From NCBI GenBank assembly GCA_963971405.1, contig OZ020488.1, positions 41,026,888 to 41,090,887 of the forward strand: a stretch of 64,000 bases of DNA. The letters are read 5' to 3'. Origin of the DNA: Psococerastis gibbosa (taxonomy: Eukaryota > Arthropoda > Insecta > Psocodea > Psocidae). A model generated the notes under the pieces. It did not search any database. It saw only the letters and a program-made list of their open reading frames with translations, and was not told the origin of the DNA. Positions 10,491-22,065 of this stretch are shown here, one piece after another (positions within the stretch are counted from its first letter, which is position 1; each line of letters starts with the position of its first letter). Position numbers and translations under genes: made by a program.

Positions 10491-10750
10491 CCCACTCGAA
10501 TATTTTTTGACTTACACTGGATACAATGGGAATTGCTTCGAGTCTCGTGGAGTGGTAGCCGGTAGGCCTCACACCTGTGACCTAGCTGACGTTGTGTATC
10601 AAAAACCTACTATGTCGCGCCTATTCATTAAAAATTAAAAATCAAACACCCGAGCCCCCGGTTTGTAGCTTTATTAATATGTCTTCATCTGTAAAATCTT
10701 AAATTTTTTTATTTTCAAAATTCGTAAATCTATGAACCTAGAAGTAAAGG

Positions 10751-10935
10751 TAAAGCGACTTCGGTGGCTAGGTGGTAGCGTGCTTCTACACACCTTGCGA
10801 TCTATCGGAGACGTGTCATAACTCGACACAAGTACCTATTAGGTTACTTAGTGAGGCGATTGAAGAGGTTAATCGGTTACATTCATTAAATTTTTGGAAA
10901 ATGATTAACCTTTTTTTTTAAAAAGAAAAAAAAGT
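10751..10935 (+). mobile_element. SINE family 1 copy
   Basis: It starts with cgacttcggtggctaggtgg, shares cgtgcttctacacacc and gaggcgattgaagaggttaa with other copies, and ends in attaacctttttttttaaaa plus an A-rich tail. Its middle is slightly shorter than at 6507-6690. Confidence 0.65.
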
Positions 10936-10989
10936 AGGCTAATAAGGTTTGGCATAGTCTCAGGCTACGGTGAGGGCCCACAGGACACG

Positions 10990-11284
10990 CCCCATTTTGC
11001 TCACTGGGATAACCCAATGTTGGCTGTGAAGTGCGCTACCTCCTTTGCATGGGTGAAGATGTTTCTCTGTCCATAGCAAAACCGACTGAGGCAAGAGTAC
11101 GTTTTCGCCAGACAGCTGGGCAGTTTATCAGTAGGTGCCACCCGGTCTCAGCGTCAATCTCGCAGAAGCGGCAATCTGCACACCCAAGCGAGCAAAGTGA
11201 ATCCGTCAACATAGCAGCAACAGGGCGTACTGCTCGCCGACTGCTGGAGATGCACCTATGCTTCAAATAACATTTCAATAACAT
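10990..11284 (-). mobile_element. LINE C-terminal fragment with CX2C-HX4C motif
   Basis: The minus-strand frame (82 codons, 11284 to 11036) contains LGCADCRFCEIDAETGWHLL followed by INCPAVWRKR. The C-x2-C...H-x4-C pattern just before a CPA-type motif is characteristic of the C-terminal zinc finger of non-LTR retrotransposons such as Jockey, I or R1 relatives. Only the last part of ORF2 is present, so this is a 5'-truncated, dead copy. The overlapping plus-strand frame is its shadow. Confidence 0.65.
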
Positions 11285-11944
11285 TTCCCCCGGGGGAGAC
11301 GAAAAGGTCTTGGGTTTGGGGGTACAAGCCCCCTTCCCCCTCGGGTAGGTAGGCTAGGAAGCACTGTCCTCTGCAAAAGAAATTAGAGCCACACCAATAG
11401 GAAAATACGGAAATACGAAAAAGGGGGTGAAACTTTATCTTTTGTCTTTGGTGAAACCCGCGCGGCATGGGGTCGGCAATATTATTCCTCAATGGTCGTA
11501 AAGTACATTGTGATAGGGGTGCGTTTGGTTATCTGCTGCCAGCCTGCCACGACCCTTTACTTCTTGATGTGTGCCAAAAGTTTGTCACATGGCATTAATA
11601 CCTGTTTAAATGTGGACGTGCTCTGCATTTTATGACGATACCTGTGTTTGGTTAGGGATGCAACAAATCTTACGTAGGTACTGCAGATATCATATATATA
11701 GTGAGATACTGATCAGTACCTTTCTTACTAGGGAAGCCGTTTTTAAAAATGTAGCGAAAATTAGGGAAAAACGCTAGGAGGCTGAAACTTTTGAATGTTA
11801 AAATTGAGATTATTGATTATTCCTCTTGCCTTATCATTTTTTGTATACATTTTGAAAAGGCGAAAAACACCATTGCGTTTTGTCAATTTTTTTAATGTTC
11901 TCAGCGTCTCATGGTCCTCAGTGCCCTATAGTCCAGAACAGGGA
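11285..11944. other. Unassigned interval
   Basis: No recognisable gene or repeat family. A 78-codon minus-strand frame at 11256-11492 has no known domain. Confidence 0.3.
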
Positions 11945-11952
11945 CCAGGGAA

Positions 11953-12078
11953 CAGGGATGTAGCTCACTTTAGGGGGGGGGGGTAGTTTTAGGTCAAAAT
12001 ATAACAAACATAATATGTGGAACCGATTAAATTAGAGCGTAATAAATTAACTTACAATAAATTTACTAAATTTGGTCC
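11953..12078. mobile_element. Left part of a GGACGGATCC-family MITE
   Basis: A G run (about 11974-11983) after ggatgtagctcac, followed by the interior tract gagcgtaataaattaactt and ataaatttactaaattt, matches the left and middle of the element at 273-441. The right end with its C run is missing. Confidence 0.5.
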
Positions 12079-12944
12079 AGAAAGGGTTAAAACTAAAATA
12101 CTCCTCAATAATAAGATCATAGGAGTAATGAAGATGCTTCGTGCTTCAATCGTTCATGAGACTTCCAAAAGAATTCGGCATTCGCATGCTCCCAGGAGGT
12201 GAGTCCCGGAGCCACCCTTGACCCGGCCCGAAAAACACCCAGGCACGGCCCCGGCGCGTCCATGCTTGACCTTTCGGCGGGAGTTTTTGGATACCTAATT
12301 AACGGGTGGTTTAGGCAAATGTGAAGTCTCGCCTACTAACCCGGACACTAGCCTCAAGATCTCTCCACAGCTAAGCTAAACTCGAAAACCAGAGATCTAA
12401 ATGTTACGGGATGGTATTCACCTGTACGTCTGGGACTGTTCGTGATACCTGCACACGCACGCCCCGTCTCCCATAGTTAGCTTATGGCAGCTAGACTGAG
12501 TAAATTAAAACTAGGTGATGAGTTGTGCAGTTCAATAGTAAACCTGTATAATTGATCTCAATTACAGTCTGATCGGGGAGGCCCCACGTTTTTGCGGAGA
12601 AAACCGCAAATATCGTGGCGACTTTGTTCTATGGGATAATTTTTTTTTTTTTTTGGTTTAGGCAGATGGGCTCGAGATCTTTGTGTTTTTAATACATCAT
12701 TTGTGGCTGAGGCATTGAATTTCGTGACAAAGTCGCATTATTAGCTAGTCCACATAGAATAGACCATGTGATTATGTTTTTTAGTCGGACCCCCACTCCA
12801 CTACGCGTTCTTGGTACAAAGCTGAGTTTCTATGAAAAATCGATAATAGAGATATCAATTAGTATAGAAGAAGTAAAAAAAAAAAACTCTACAATTTGAT
12901 TTATAGTGTATGTATCCAACATATCCACCTTTGTAGTGTGCATA
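12079..12944. other. Unassigned interval with a GC-rich patch
   Basis: The stretch 12190-12300 is markedly GC-richer than its surroundings and contains cggccccggcgcgtcc. It resembles no gene I recognise and may be a piece of an old retroelement. The remainder is AT-rich without features. Confidence 0.3.
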
Positions 12945-13190
12945 GCGTAGGCAAGGAAACATGGTGGGACATGATCATGACATGTTACAGGCAGTCTCAG
13001 CCAGTCAGTCGAATTGCTTGTCAAGCCCTGGTCACCTCCGAATTTATCGTGTGACTTTACTATGTTCCACAAGTGGTTTGGAATCCCGCACTATAATCAA
13101 TCAGGAGGTCCACCCTGTCAGTCAACTCCCCTTCTCCCTGAGGTGAAGGAGTCTGCCCTTAGGGTGCTCCAAGTTAAGAAACAGACTCAC
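12945..13190 (+). repeat. Dispersed repeat, copy 1 of the 13.0/18.6 kb pair
   Basis: Blocks tcgtgtgactttactatgtt, aggaggtccaccctgtcag, tcaactccccttct and gagtctgcccttagg recur in order at 18590-18715. The shared part is about 130-150 bp. Class is unknown: no TIR, tRNA box or coding motif is evident. Confidence 0.6.
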
Positions 13191-13219
13191 TCACCTCGCC
13201 AGGCTGATCAGGTTGCTTA

Positions 13220-13708
13220 AGGCAGAAATGCTGAAAGCAAGCATTGGAAAACAAACAACTTCGAATGATCATTTTAACTGAGGCTTTTCACTTTATCTTA
13301 GACGGTAAGTAATCTTAATAATAAACCACAGGGTTGAGGTACCTACAGAGTTAACTGATTTCCCAACGAGATTCAAAATTAATGTTCGAAACCCAATAAT
13401 TGGTTATCGAAAAGTGGTGCACTTTTCACATCGTAGGCGCCTATACTTGGGCCCGTAATCGATTACAACAAAAGACCATAAACACCGGGTAAGGATAGAA
13501 AACACACATTGACGCCCCACCGGTACTTAGTACCCTTCCAAACGTGTACTTTAGTAAACGGTTCGGCCCCTTGGAAATTACTTTATTACCGTCCCCTAAC
13601 ACTAGAATACACAGGATGGGGAGGTTCAAAGTTAGCACTGCTTCCTGCGATTCATTCATTTTTTTAAAGGGGAATTGAATTATCATATTGTTTGGATAAC
13701 AAGGCATC
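13220..13708. other. Unassigned interval
   Basis: It contains a 92-codon minus-strand frame (13441-13719) with mostly hydrophobic residues and no recognised family. Nothing else is supported. Confidence 0.3.
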
Positions 13709-13716
13709 AGCCTGGA

Positions 13717-13902
13717 CAAGGGCGGATTTTGCCTCCAATTTAGGGGGGGGGGGGGTCAGCGGTCAGGTTCAGTGGATTATAACATTAAAAAACATGATTA
13801 TTTTTCATTCCCACTGTAAACCCATTGTTATCTAGTGTAAGTTAATTAATTTTTTTTGGGGGGGGGGGGGTCCGGACTCTCTGACCCTAAAATCCGCCCT
13901 TG
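13717..13902. mobile_element. hAT-like MITE, CAAGGGCGGATTTT ends, perfect 8-bp duplication
   Basis: The ends caagggcggatttt and aaaatccgcccttg are inverted repeats, with the first 13 bases inward identical. The flanks agcctgga (13709-13716 and 13903-13910) match exactly. Long G runs lie inside both ends (about 13742-13754 and 13858-13870). No transposase is encoded. Confidence 0.92.
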
Positions 13903-13944
13903 AGCCTGGAACGCCAGCTCCTTGCATTGTGCCCAGCTTCCCCT

Positions 13945-14080
13945 ACTTCGGCTTTGGTGGCAAGGTTATAGCGTGCTTGTACTTGTGTTCTTACCGGACC
14001 GAAGACAGGGAGATGGGCAAGGATGATTTTGTCCTGCTACTAAGGAGTTGAGAACTCTAGACCGAAAGGCATTACTCAAA
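13945..14080 (+). repeat. SINE 1 head joined to a satellite-like segment
   Basis: The start, cttcggctttggtggcaagg with gcgtgcttgtacttgtg, matches the head of SINE 1. The following accgaagacagggagatggg and gtcctgctactaaggag match the tandem units at 16190-16860. It is an isolated, diverged relative of that satellite. Confidence 0.5.
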
Positions 14081-14091
14081 AGCTCATCTAC

Positions 14092-15479
14092 TTGAAGAAA
14101 AGCCTTACTAGTGTAAAAATCAAGTATGTGTCATGAAATGTCGCTCCTGGAGCTGTCAATGATATCACATCCCTTATAGCTGAAATACTCCATTACATTT
14201 TGATATGTGCAATGCTCTGTATATTATGTGTGCCCGTCTGTAACACCGATTGGCTGCAATTATCGATCTCGATTTGTGAAAAAAAAAACTGTTGGTGTGG
14301 AAAGGAGATCAAAAATTGAGGTGTTTACTCTATCAAAAGGTGGCAGAATATATGTCTCCTAATGGATGCAATTATTATGATAGCCCTACAATGGGTATTT
14401 CCTGTGAAATTCGCCTAAATGTAAAAAACGCGGAAGGGTGGTCTCTTTTCCTCTTAATATATAGAACACATTTTTTGGGGTTTCCACGTTAAAAAATTTC
14501 ACTAAATCTTGTTCCTTACTGTGAGCCCCAGTCTCGTAGGAGTACTGTTCTGCATCTGTGCACTGACCAATATGGTATAGCAGTGCTCTGGCTTATGATG
14601 AATGAATGAATGAATGAATGTATTTGTCCTCATATAGATTACCACAGAGTGGAATATACTAAAACCATTAAAAACTCTTCAAGAAATGCAATAAAAATAG
14701 TTATGGTGTTCAGTATTTGAACTGACCCCCTCCTAAGTCCCATATGACTTGAGCAGAAGGGGAACAGCTGCACTGACTATGTATAAGAACGTATACTAGG
14801 CAGATATACAATATATTCACAACCAACATTGCTACTTATTATAACAAGTAACAACTGAAATATTTTCCTTGTTTCAAGTATTTACACAGTAAAGCTATTA
14901 AATAATAAATAATAACAGGGCTTGTCAAGGTGCCAAAATTACAAAAAAAAATATTGAAAAACAAATATTTGGAGTCAACTTGTTTATAATTATTGTATCG
15001 TATAGGACGATGCTGTGAGCGACAAATTGCGCATATTTAAATTGAATGTGATGACAGTATAATGATATGGTCTGTATAGGCGTGATATTAGAGGGTGGTC
15101 ACGGCATATTTGTTTACTTAATCACACTGTCTGCACCACAAAACATCCTGAGGGCTGTCCGAGGCCTTCCTCACGGGCCCCATGCACGGACATTTTTTTC
15201 TTATTATTTTTTGGTACTTGTTTGCACTAAAATGAATTAATGAAAAACGTCTTTACATTGTATTAGGCAAGCTTAAGCGCCAAAGGGCTACTATACGACA
15301 CTGTTTCAGGCAATATTTTTTCTATAGGCATTTCGTCTTCTCCAGCCGAACAAATCAAAAACATTTGAAAGGGCGAGTTGTGACACCTTCTTCCTCTACT
15401 AAATCAGTTTTTTATTGCGCCTTTTATAGCGCCTGATCATCAGTTGCCAATGTACGGGTTATGTTGCAACAAGCGGTAT
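14092..15479. other. Unassigned AT-rich interval
   Basis: No recognisable gene. A short gaatgaatgaatgaatg microsatellite lies at about 14600-14620. The 66-codon frame at 14292-14492 has no known domain. Confidence 0.3.
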
Positions 15480-15700
15480 TGAAGGACTTCTTTTTTGGTC
15501 CCAAGCCTACCATAGGTCCCTTGGGGAACGACCCCGTGGATTTCGAACATTATTTGTATTGTTTCCGTATGGGTTTTTGGGCGTTGACAAACTTGTTTGT
15601 TTGTTTGTTCTCGGTGTCAACCTACACCGGCAACAAGCAATAATGGACATGCTGAGACAAGCTTACCATTCGCGCAATGAAACAGGCGTGACTTTACCAA
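15480..15700 (+). repeat. Dispersed repeat R, copy 2
   Basis: The order ataggtcccttgggg, ccccgtggatttcga, acattatttgtattg, caacctacaccggc, cttaccattcgcgcaatgaa follows the copies at 7.5 and 63.6 kb. It reads as an open frame here (15461-15643), but the other copies are interrupted, so coding is doubtful. Confidence 0.6.
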
Positions 15701-16099
15701 GTACACATACGAGTCTTTGTAATCGGTATAAAAAGCAGACATATAAACATTTCCGGTCTCGCAGTCAAAAACAAAAACCTTCAAAAAAGCCTCTCACACA
15801 TGGAGGAAGAAACCCCCTATCTTTGTAACCAACAACTGGCAGGATGTGAAACAAAATGATTGATCTTGTTTCCAGGTTGAGGGAATGTAAAACTGTGGGA
15901 GCACCAAAAGAGGTACCGAATCCATCCAGGTTCCCAAGACTCGACCCCGCCCACAGATCTCATCTGAAGACGACACCGTACCTGTGAACTATTGTTCACT
16001 TAAATCAACTTGTTAACCCTTATATGAGTATAGTACGTGTGGGGCGGGCTGTAATAATAATTGAGATGGTGTGATTATGATGGTGTATTTTTCTATACT

Positions 16100-16870
16100 T
16101 GACGGGAGTACCCTGCTATTAAGGAGCTTGTTAGGAGAGGTGCCGAGATGACCTATCTTTGTATAGAAGCAGCTATCGCCTGTAACAATGGGAATTTCGT
16201 TACAGCGTGGCCCAGTCAGCGAAGAAGGACTTCTGTCTTCTAGCTGTTGTAATCTCTAGCAGGACCGAAGGCAGGGAGGTGGACAAGGACGATTTGCCTT
16301 GCTGGTAAGGAACTAGATAAGAGAGAAGTGCGTAAATGGCCTAGCTTTGTGTAAAAGTAGCTATCGCCTATAACAATGGGAATTTCGTTACAGCGTGGCC
16401 CAGTCAGCGAAGAAGGACTTCTGTCTTCTAGCTGTTGTAATCTCTAGCAGGACCGAAGACAGGGAGGTGGGCAAGCTATTAAGGAGCTAGAAAAGAGAGA
16501 GGTGCGTAAATGACCTATTTCTGTGTGGAAGTATCTATTGTATGTAACAATAGGAATTTCGTTACAGCGTGGTCCAGTCAACGAAGAAGAACTTCTTTAT
16601 TCTAGCTGTTGTAACCTCTAGCAGAGCCGAATACAGGGAGGTGGACAAGGACTATTTGTCCTGCTATTAAGGAGCTAGATAAGGGAGAAGTACGTAAATG
16701 GACTAGCTTGCGTAAAAGTTGCTATCGTATGTAACAATGGGAAGTTCGTGTAGCGTAATCCAGTCAGCTAAAAAGGACTTCTGTCTTATAGCTGTTATAA
16801 TCTCTAGCAGGACCGAAGACGAGGAGACAAGGACGATTTGCCCTGCTACTAAGGAGCTGGAGTGCTGGAC
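16100..16870 (+). repeat. Satellite array, ~174-188-bp units
   Basis: The anchor aatttcgttacagcgtgg starts at 16193, 16381 and 16555, with a diverged form at 16742, giving periods of 188, 174 and 187 bp. Units share gcgaagaaggacttctgtct, tctctagcaggaccgaag and the gtgcgtaaatggcc block. Partial units lie at both edges, giving about four to five copies. The short open frame inside is incidental. Confidence 0.9.
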
Positions 16871-16979
16871 AATGTGTTTTTGGCTTATCTCGGTCCCCTA
16901 ACTGTTCAGTCGGCATTGACATTGTAACATTTACGCTATATAGCTCGGCTTCCCCAATCTAGTCGATTTCATAAACATT

Positions 16980-17290
16980 TACAAAGGGTTAATTATTGGT
17001 ATTACACTGTCTGCTGTGGCAGTAGCCATTAGAGCCAGGGGCCTCAGAGGAACCGAATAATTAGGGTGGATTGGGTGGATCCTATTGTCAGGGGAAGGGG
17101 GTGACGTTTTGGGAGTGGGTGCTACTCCCATCATAAGGCTTAGTCCTAAAAAGAGCTCATGATTTCTGATAACTGGCCCAACCTAATTGGTCGATGACTG
17201 TAAAGCCCCTGCCTCCACTACTAAATACTAACATTACAACAGTGTAAGTCCAACTAATCCTTTCTTAAATAATATTGCACCATGTGCCGT
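16980..17290. mobile_element. Inverted-repeat element, relative of the 43-kb element
   Basis: The left arm (attacactgtctgctgtgg, catt and gagccaggggcctcag, then taattagggtgga) is repeated inverted at about 17185-17290 (cctaattggtcgatgac, then caacagtgtaag). It also shares gggagtgggtgctactccca with 43165-43195. Unlike the 43-kb copy it carries no tRNA-like segment. Ends are diverged and no target duplication was resolved. Confidence 0.55.
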
Positions 17291-17299
17291 TAAGCTTTA

Positions 17300-17984
17300 C
17301 GAGTAGTTTACGTTCAACCTTCACCAATAGATCGCTGAGTTGAACCCCAATAAAAGTTAACAACTGTCCCACACTAAACAGTGCAGCAGTCTTCGACACC
17401 TAGTTGGTATTCATAAACATCTCAATTTATGCGGCCAGCACCGATCAAAGACCACCCCAAAGAAGATCGGATTTTGAGTAGGGTTATAGAGCCTCGTAAA
17501 AATAATGTGGTTGTCCGACGCAAATTTGGTGCACGACTGAGCTTTTACAAAGAAGTCTAATTCGGCCATATCGCACGCAAACCCATCACCCATAGATTGA
17601 TTTATAAGCTAAAGCCATTGAAGTAGAATGTCTAGACGTCGTCTATACACAATTGTTAAATCAAGTCTAGACAAATAGACAATGTCTGTATAATTTCGAG
17701 AAATAATGAGGGACATCCAGTTTCAACCAACTTCGGCAAGTGTACAGTATATACCTGTAGGTACTCGATTTTGGAACCGATTGCAGAATCGGTATGATCT
17801 TTTCAATACTCGTGGTGAGAGCATTCTTTAAAGGACACTTGGAAATCAAAATTGATTAGGAAAAACCTCCCATATTAGGCTTATAAGTTTCCTATGGACT
17901 CTGGCGCGGCGCATCCCTTTTACATTGTTAATTTCTTAGTGGGTTTGTTGTATAATTAATTTCATTTTGTATTGTATGATAAAT
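17300..17984. other. Unassigned interval
   Basis: No recognisable coding sequence. Only short frames of about 60 codons occur. Confidence 0.3.
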
Positions 17985-17989
17985 ATATT

Positions 17990-18041
<52 letters not shown>

Positions 18042-18043
18042 TA
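17990..18043. repeat. (TTTC)n microsatellite
   Basis: About 13 tandem TTTC units. Confidence 0.95.
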
Positions 18044-18099
18044 TGGAGAGGGGCGTCGTTTCACTATGTGCCCCCAGTATTCCTTACGGATACTTCCAA

Positions 18100-18430
18100 G
18101 TGACCGATTCTACAACAAGACTGTGAAACGCTACGTTGTCATGCATTAGATATCCAAGAAGTTGTCAAGTAATAATTCACCGTCCTTGTAAAATAGGTGT
18201 GATAAAGCACAAAAAGTGTCGCATTCCGCATAAAATAATCCAAGGGAAGATAGAAGGACTCCCGGGCCCCGGCAAAAGAAGAACATCCTGGTTGAAAACC
18301 AGCGGTTTGGCAAGAGCACGACTTCCCTTTTCAGAGCAACAGTCCAACGGGTCCAAACTGCCATGGTAGCCAGGCTACCGTAGCCTGCTCTGATACAAGA
18401 GGCATTAAAAGAAGAAGAAGAAGCAAATTA
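18100..18430 (+). mobile_element. LINE ORF2 tail, family A
   Basis: Plus-strand frames contain TVKR, then IIQGKIEGLPGPGKRRTSWL and a tail that aligns with the copies at 46340-46510 and, inverted, at 33350-33610 and 62310-62600. The family's intact tail reads like KRKLTYFGH...GRRRTSWLKNLRQWFG...IAMMIANLR, known from RTE-like reverse transcriptases of invertebrates. Frameshifts relative to those copies show it is dead. It ends in agaagaagaagaagc. Confidence 0.7.
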
Positions 18431-18589
18431 GGTCTGTCAATGAGTATCCAACTGCACAGTTCCACAGTTATATGTAGAAGAGATGCGATATTCGAGCCTG
18501 CCAGAAATATATTTTGCATCCTGGGGCAACGTGCCACGTCTTTTCAATGACTCATCATAGGAGTGTCTGAGTGCATGTCGAGTCCTGGT

Positions 18590-18720
18590 GACAATTGAAT
18601 TAATCGTGTGATTTAACTGTGTTCCCCAAGTTGTTCGGAATCCACTATAATCAGGAGGTCCACCTTGTCAGTCAACTCCCCTTCTTCCCGAGGGGAAGAA
18701 GTCTGCCCTTAGGACTCATC
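18590..18720 (+). repeat. Dispersed repeat, copy 2 of the 13.0/18.6 kb pair
   Basis: It shares caggaggtccaccttgtcag, tcaactccccttct and tctgcccttagga in order with 13090-13165, with small indels. Confidence 0.6.
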
Positions 18721-19144
18721 ATAGGAGACGTGGCAGCAGGCAGCTGAAATTAAAAACCTATCTTTGGCGGGAAGCGAATGTGCTATTAATAGATATTACA
18801 AACATATGGCGTCCTCAGAGACGTATTTGCTTTCTAATCATTCAACATCTTTGCCCGAATTTTCTGGGCGCGCGACTACAACCTCTGAGATTTGCCTACA
18901 GGGATAGGTCGCGTGCAATACCATACATCTGTTTCTATTATAATGCCACTTATGTCTTATGGATAAGAGGGTTATACGTGAAATCTATTGTTTAGGAAGG
19001 TTAGTTTATGGAGAACAGGTATCGCAAGACTCAAGGACAGGTGCTTTTCTATACCGGAAATTGTTTCAAATTAATTTTTATGTTTAACGAAATCAACCGT
19101 TTTGACTGGTCATGGACATGGACATGGTTATCACAAAGCTTTCC
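18721..19144. other. Unassigned interval
   Basis: No supported gene or repeat. Confidence 0.3.
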
Positions 19145-19147
19145 TTA

Positions 19148-19568
19148 GGTAGGCTATTCCACAATTTTACTTCAAATTTGATTTGAGATTTTTGTTTCAC
19201 TCTAAGATATTCTCAATTTTAATTTCCTCATAGTAAAATTGATCAATGATCATAGAGTAAAATCACGCGTTGTAAACAATAACAAACTAAAATTAAACAA
19301 TGGCGTCGTCTAGAGATGATAAAAGATTTAAATTTATTTCTTGAGAACGAACGAATTATTTTGTAGTTTCAATCATATAATTTCTTGTAGATTATAAAAT
19401 TAAATTAAAGATGGCGGGCAAACTTACAAATTACAAAATTGAAAACAAAAATGATCAATTGTTGAAAACAAGTGGAATGGGGTGTAACAATAAATAATGC
19501 AATATTGATAAGTTTCCGTCAATGACAAAATCAAATATGAAGTAAAATTGACCAGTGGAATACCCGCC
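19148..19568. mobile_element. Diverged PIF/Harbinger-like MITE
   Basis: TTA lies at both edges (19145-19147 and 19569-19571). The edges taggctattccac and gtggaatacccgcc are inverted, and the centre has gatcaatgatcatagagtaaaa and a caatggcgtcg tract shared with the MITEs at 2080-2462 and 31620-32055. The termini differ from the main family, so it is a relative and not a recent copy. Confidence 0.6.
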
Positions 19569-19845
19569 TTATAGGCTACTCAAGCATAAGACAGCAATAA
19601 AAAAGTATCAGCACGATTCCACGATAGGCTAACTAGCTTTTTCTTTATATCTGTCTTTATTCGATCCTCATACTTTCATTAAATATAAATATGTATATTC
19701 ATCCATAAGAAAATGTGCGAACCTCCGTATAAAATACAACACAAAACCCGGTTTCGGCAGTGTCAATCACGGCCACGTTCACGGAACATTGCAACAGCAT
19801 CAGCACAATAATTTTAAATAAATAAATAAACAAGGACTTTCTGTT

Positions 19846-20030
19846 CTATTTTTTTTTTTTTTTAATGTTAAATCGCATACAATGAATTTAATGAATGTAT
19901 CCGATTAACCTCTTCAATCGCCTCACTAAGTCACTTAATAGGTACTTGTGTCGAGTTACGACACGTCTCCGACCGAAAGGTGTGTAGATACTCGCACAAA
20001 TATACAAGCACGCTACCACCTTTCCACCCA
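19846..20030 (-). mobile_element. SINE family 1 copy with poly(A) tail
   Basis: On plus it begins with a ~17-base T run (19850-19863), which is the A tail on minus. It continues with gaatgtatccgattaacc and ends with caagcacgctaccacc. The tail supports retroposition by a LINE. Confidence 0.7.
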
Positions 20031-20640
20031 AGTCGCATATTACTATTACTTTGATAAGTGATGCAAGTCAAAGATTCCAACAACAAGCAATGTTTCCACA
20101 AGCTATGACCAATGGCAAAGTATCCCAAAAGTCTTGCTCTTATAAAATTACATTTTCAGTTGGGTGCAAATGACTCCCTGTAATTATGGTATAACCACGG
20201 TAGTTGCAACAGTTTCCCCTTCGGCCCATAGTCCATTTTGTCGTTCGTGTTACACTAATTTACCAGTCTAATCATGTAGGGAGCGCTAAAACACCTCGAG
20301 GGTGCTAAAAAAAACAAGAAGAATGTACCAAATAGTTACAAAAAAATATTCAATTTAAAATAATTTTAATTTAATATTTAAAATACAATTTCAAATTCTA
20401 CTATGCCATTTAATATTTTATTAACTTAATCAGTGGGCCTATAATGCCGTTGAGTATTAATTTATTCTCGGGGTTAAACCATCATTGTCAAAAATTACTT
20501 TGTAAAGTCTTACGTTAGGGGCCTATATAATTTTTGAAAAAGAATTGTGTGTTTTTGGTTAAAAATGTAAACAAAACAAGTTCAATTAGTAGTAGCAATT
20601 TCTATGCTAAAATTGTCTTGTTTACATTTTTAATACCGCC
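20031..20640. other. Unassigned AT-rich interval
   Basis: No supported gene or repeat match. Confidence 0.3.
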
Positions 20641-20775
20641 CGTTAAGTTAATACTAAACGGCATTGAGAGCCCGCAGGTATCGTACCAATTAAGATTTCT
20701 TCAATTTTAATTTACCCTCAATATTCTGTTTCATAGTCCAATGTTGTGCCAACTAAGCTATGTTTGTGTCTCGAA
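20641..20775 (-). mobile_element. tRNA-derived SINE head
   Basis: On the minus strand atagcttagttggcacaac resembles a tRNA D arm/A box. ggactatgaaacagaatattg follows in the anticodon-arm region. ggtacgatacctgcgg resembles a B box, after about 27 bp of extra AT-rich sequence. Spacing is too long for a functional tRNA, so it is read as a SINE head or tRNA pseudogene. Confidence 0.5.
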
Positions 20776-20826
20776 AAGTTATGGAATGGTATAAATTCAA
20801 TGCCGGATTTACCCACTGAGCCGAGT

Positions 20827-20866
<40 letters not shown>

Positions 20867-20869
20867 AAA
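20827..20869. repeat. (GAAA)n microsatellite
   Basis: About ten tandem GAAA units. Confidence 0.95.
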
Positions 20870-21140
20870 TTGTCTTCATTTTCCATATGAGCCAATTTTG
20901 GGCCTTTCGGCTCATTCTTACAATTAGCATAAGCGGTGGCTTAGAAAACCCTTTCCCAGGGGGAGATCTCTGGACCCCCGGCCCCTGCTTTATATAATCC
21001 TGGATGCTTCCTTATGCAAGGAAATTCTGAGGGGGGGGGGGGGCGGGGGTAAAGAGTCGGCCCATCATTTCAGTTTTATTTTATTTTTTGAGGAGGCTCC
21101 TCAAAGAAGCCTTAACATAGGAACGTAGGGACTCCTTATC

Positions 21141-21346
21141 CAAGGGCGGATCTAGCAAAAAATTTAGGGGGGGGGGGTCACAAGTTTTTGTAAGTTTAAA
21201 AGGTAATTTTTTTGTTGAAAAGTTGAGTTTTATTCAATTTTTTTTTACTAGGTTTTACTACTTTTCCTTATGAATTTACTCATTTAGGGAAGGGGGTCAT
21301 GACCCCTGACCCCCCCCCCCCCTTGCCACCCGTGGATCCGCCATTG
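21141..21346. mobile_element. hAT-like MITE, CAAGGGCGGATCTAG ends, perfect 8-bp duplication
   Basis: The ends caagggcggatcta and ggatccgccattg are inverted. The flanks tccttatc (21133-21140 and 21347-21354) match exactly. A G run (21167-21177) lies inside the left end and a C run (about 21311-21322) near the right. It belongs to the same family as 13717-13902. Confidence 0.9.
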
Positions 21347-21354
21347 TCCTTATC

Positions 21355-22057
21355 CCCGGGTAAATTAGACCCAGCATAGATTCACAAATAATACCAATAA
21401 AGCCAATTTTGCGGAAACTGATTGTCCGTTTTTTTGTGGGAAATCACCCTTAGCCAGGTTGGAAGAGTGATTCCGCTGTTTTGCGGAATACAAATTACAA
21501 TGGGGCATCTCTTTTTTTAGAGATGCTGCGTCACCCTGGTAGTCTGGTGTGGTCTATGATTGGTGACCCCGAGAGCAAGGTGAGACAATGAGCCATGACC
21601 ATTGGTTGTGTGTGTGTGAAAATTGTCGATATCTTCCAATGGCCATTATTGAGAACCCGCTGACTAATATTTTTTTACATCTTATAACGGAATTTCTTGG
21701 TTGGTAGAGTATCTTGAAATGGAATAGCTGTGTCAGGTACATATTTTAAAGTAACACGCATTCAACAATTATAGTCTAGTATACTTTACGACAAAAAATA
21801 AACACCATGGCATGACAGTCCAATGAGCGTCTAGGCTTGAGGACTGGTTGAGGTCAGGTAATGGTCAGCAACATGCCCGGCACCCGCACCTGTCCTTATT
21901 ACCTGTTTTCCAGAATAATGCTGTATTCTACTTTTTGGACTTTTTACAAGTGGATTTGGAACACAGATATGGAAGGCAGATTCTATGGCAACAGATATGC
22001 AGTAGATCAGTAGAGATATTGTATTCGCGAAAATGGGTTGGTGTACAAAAATAGATT
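21355..22057. other. Unassigned interval
   Basis: No recognisable gene or repeat. Short frames of 60-68 codons only. Confidence 0.3.
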
Positions 22058-22065
22058 CTACTGTT

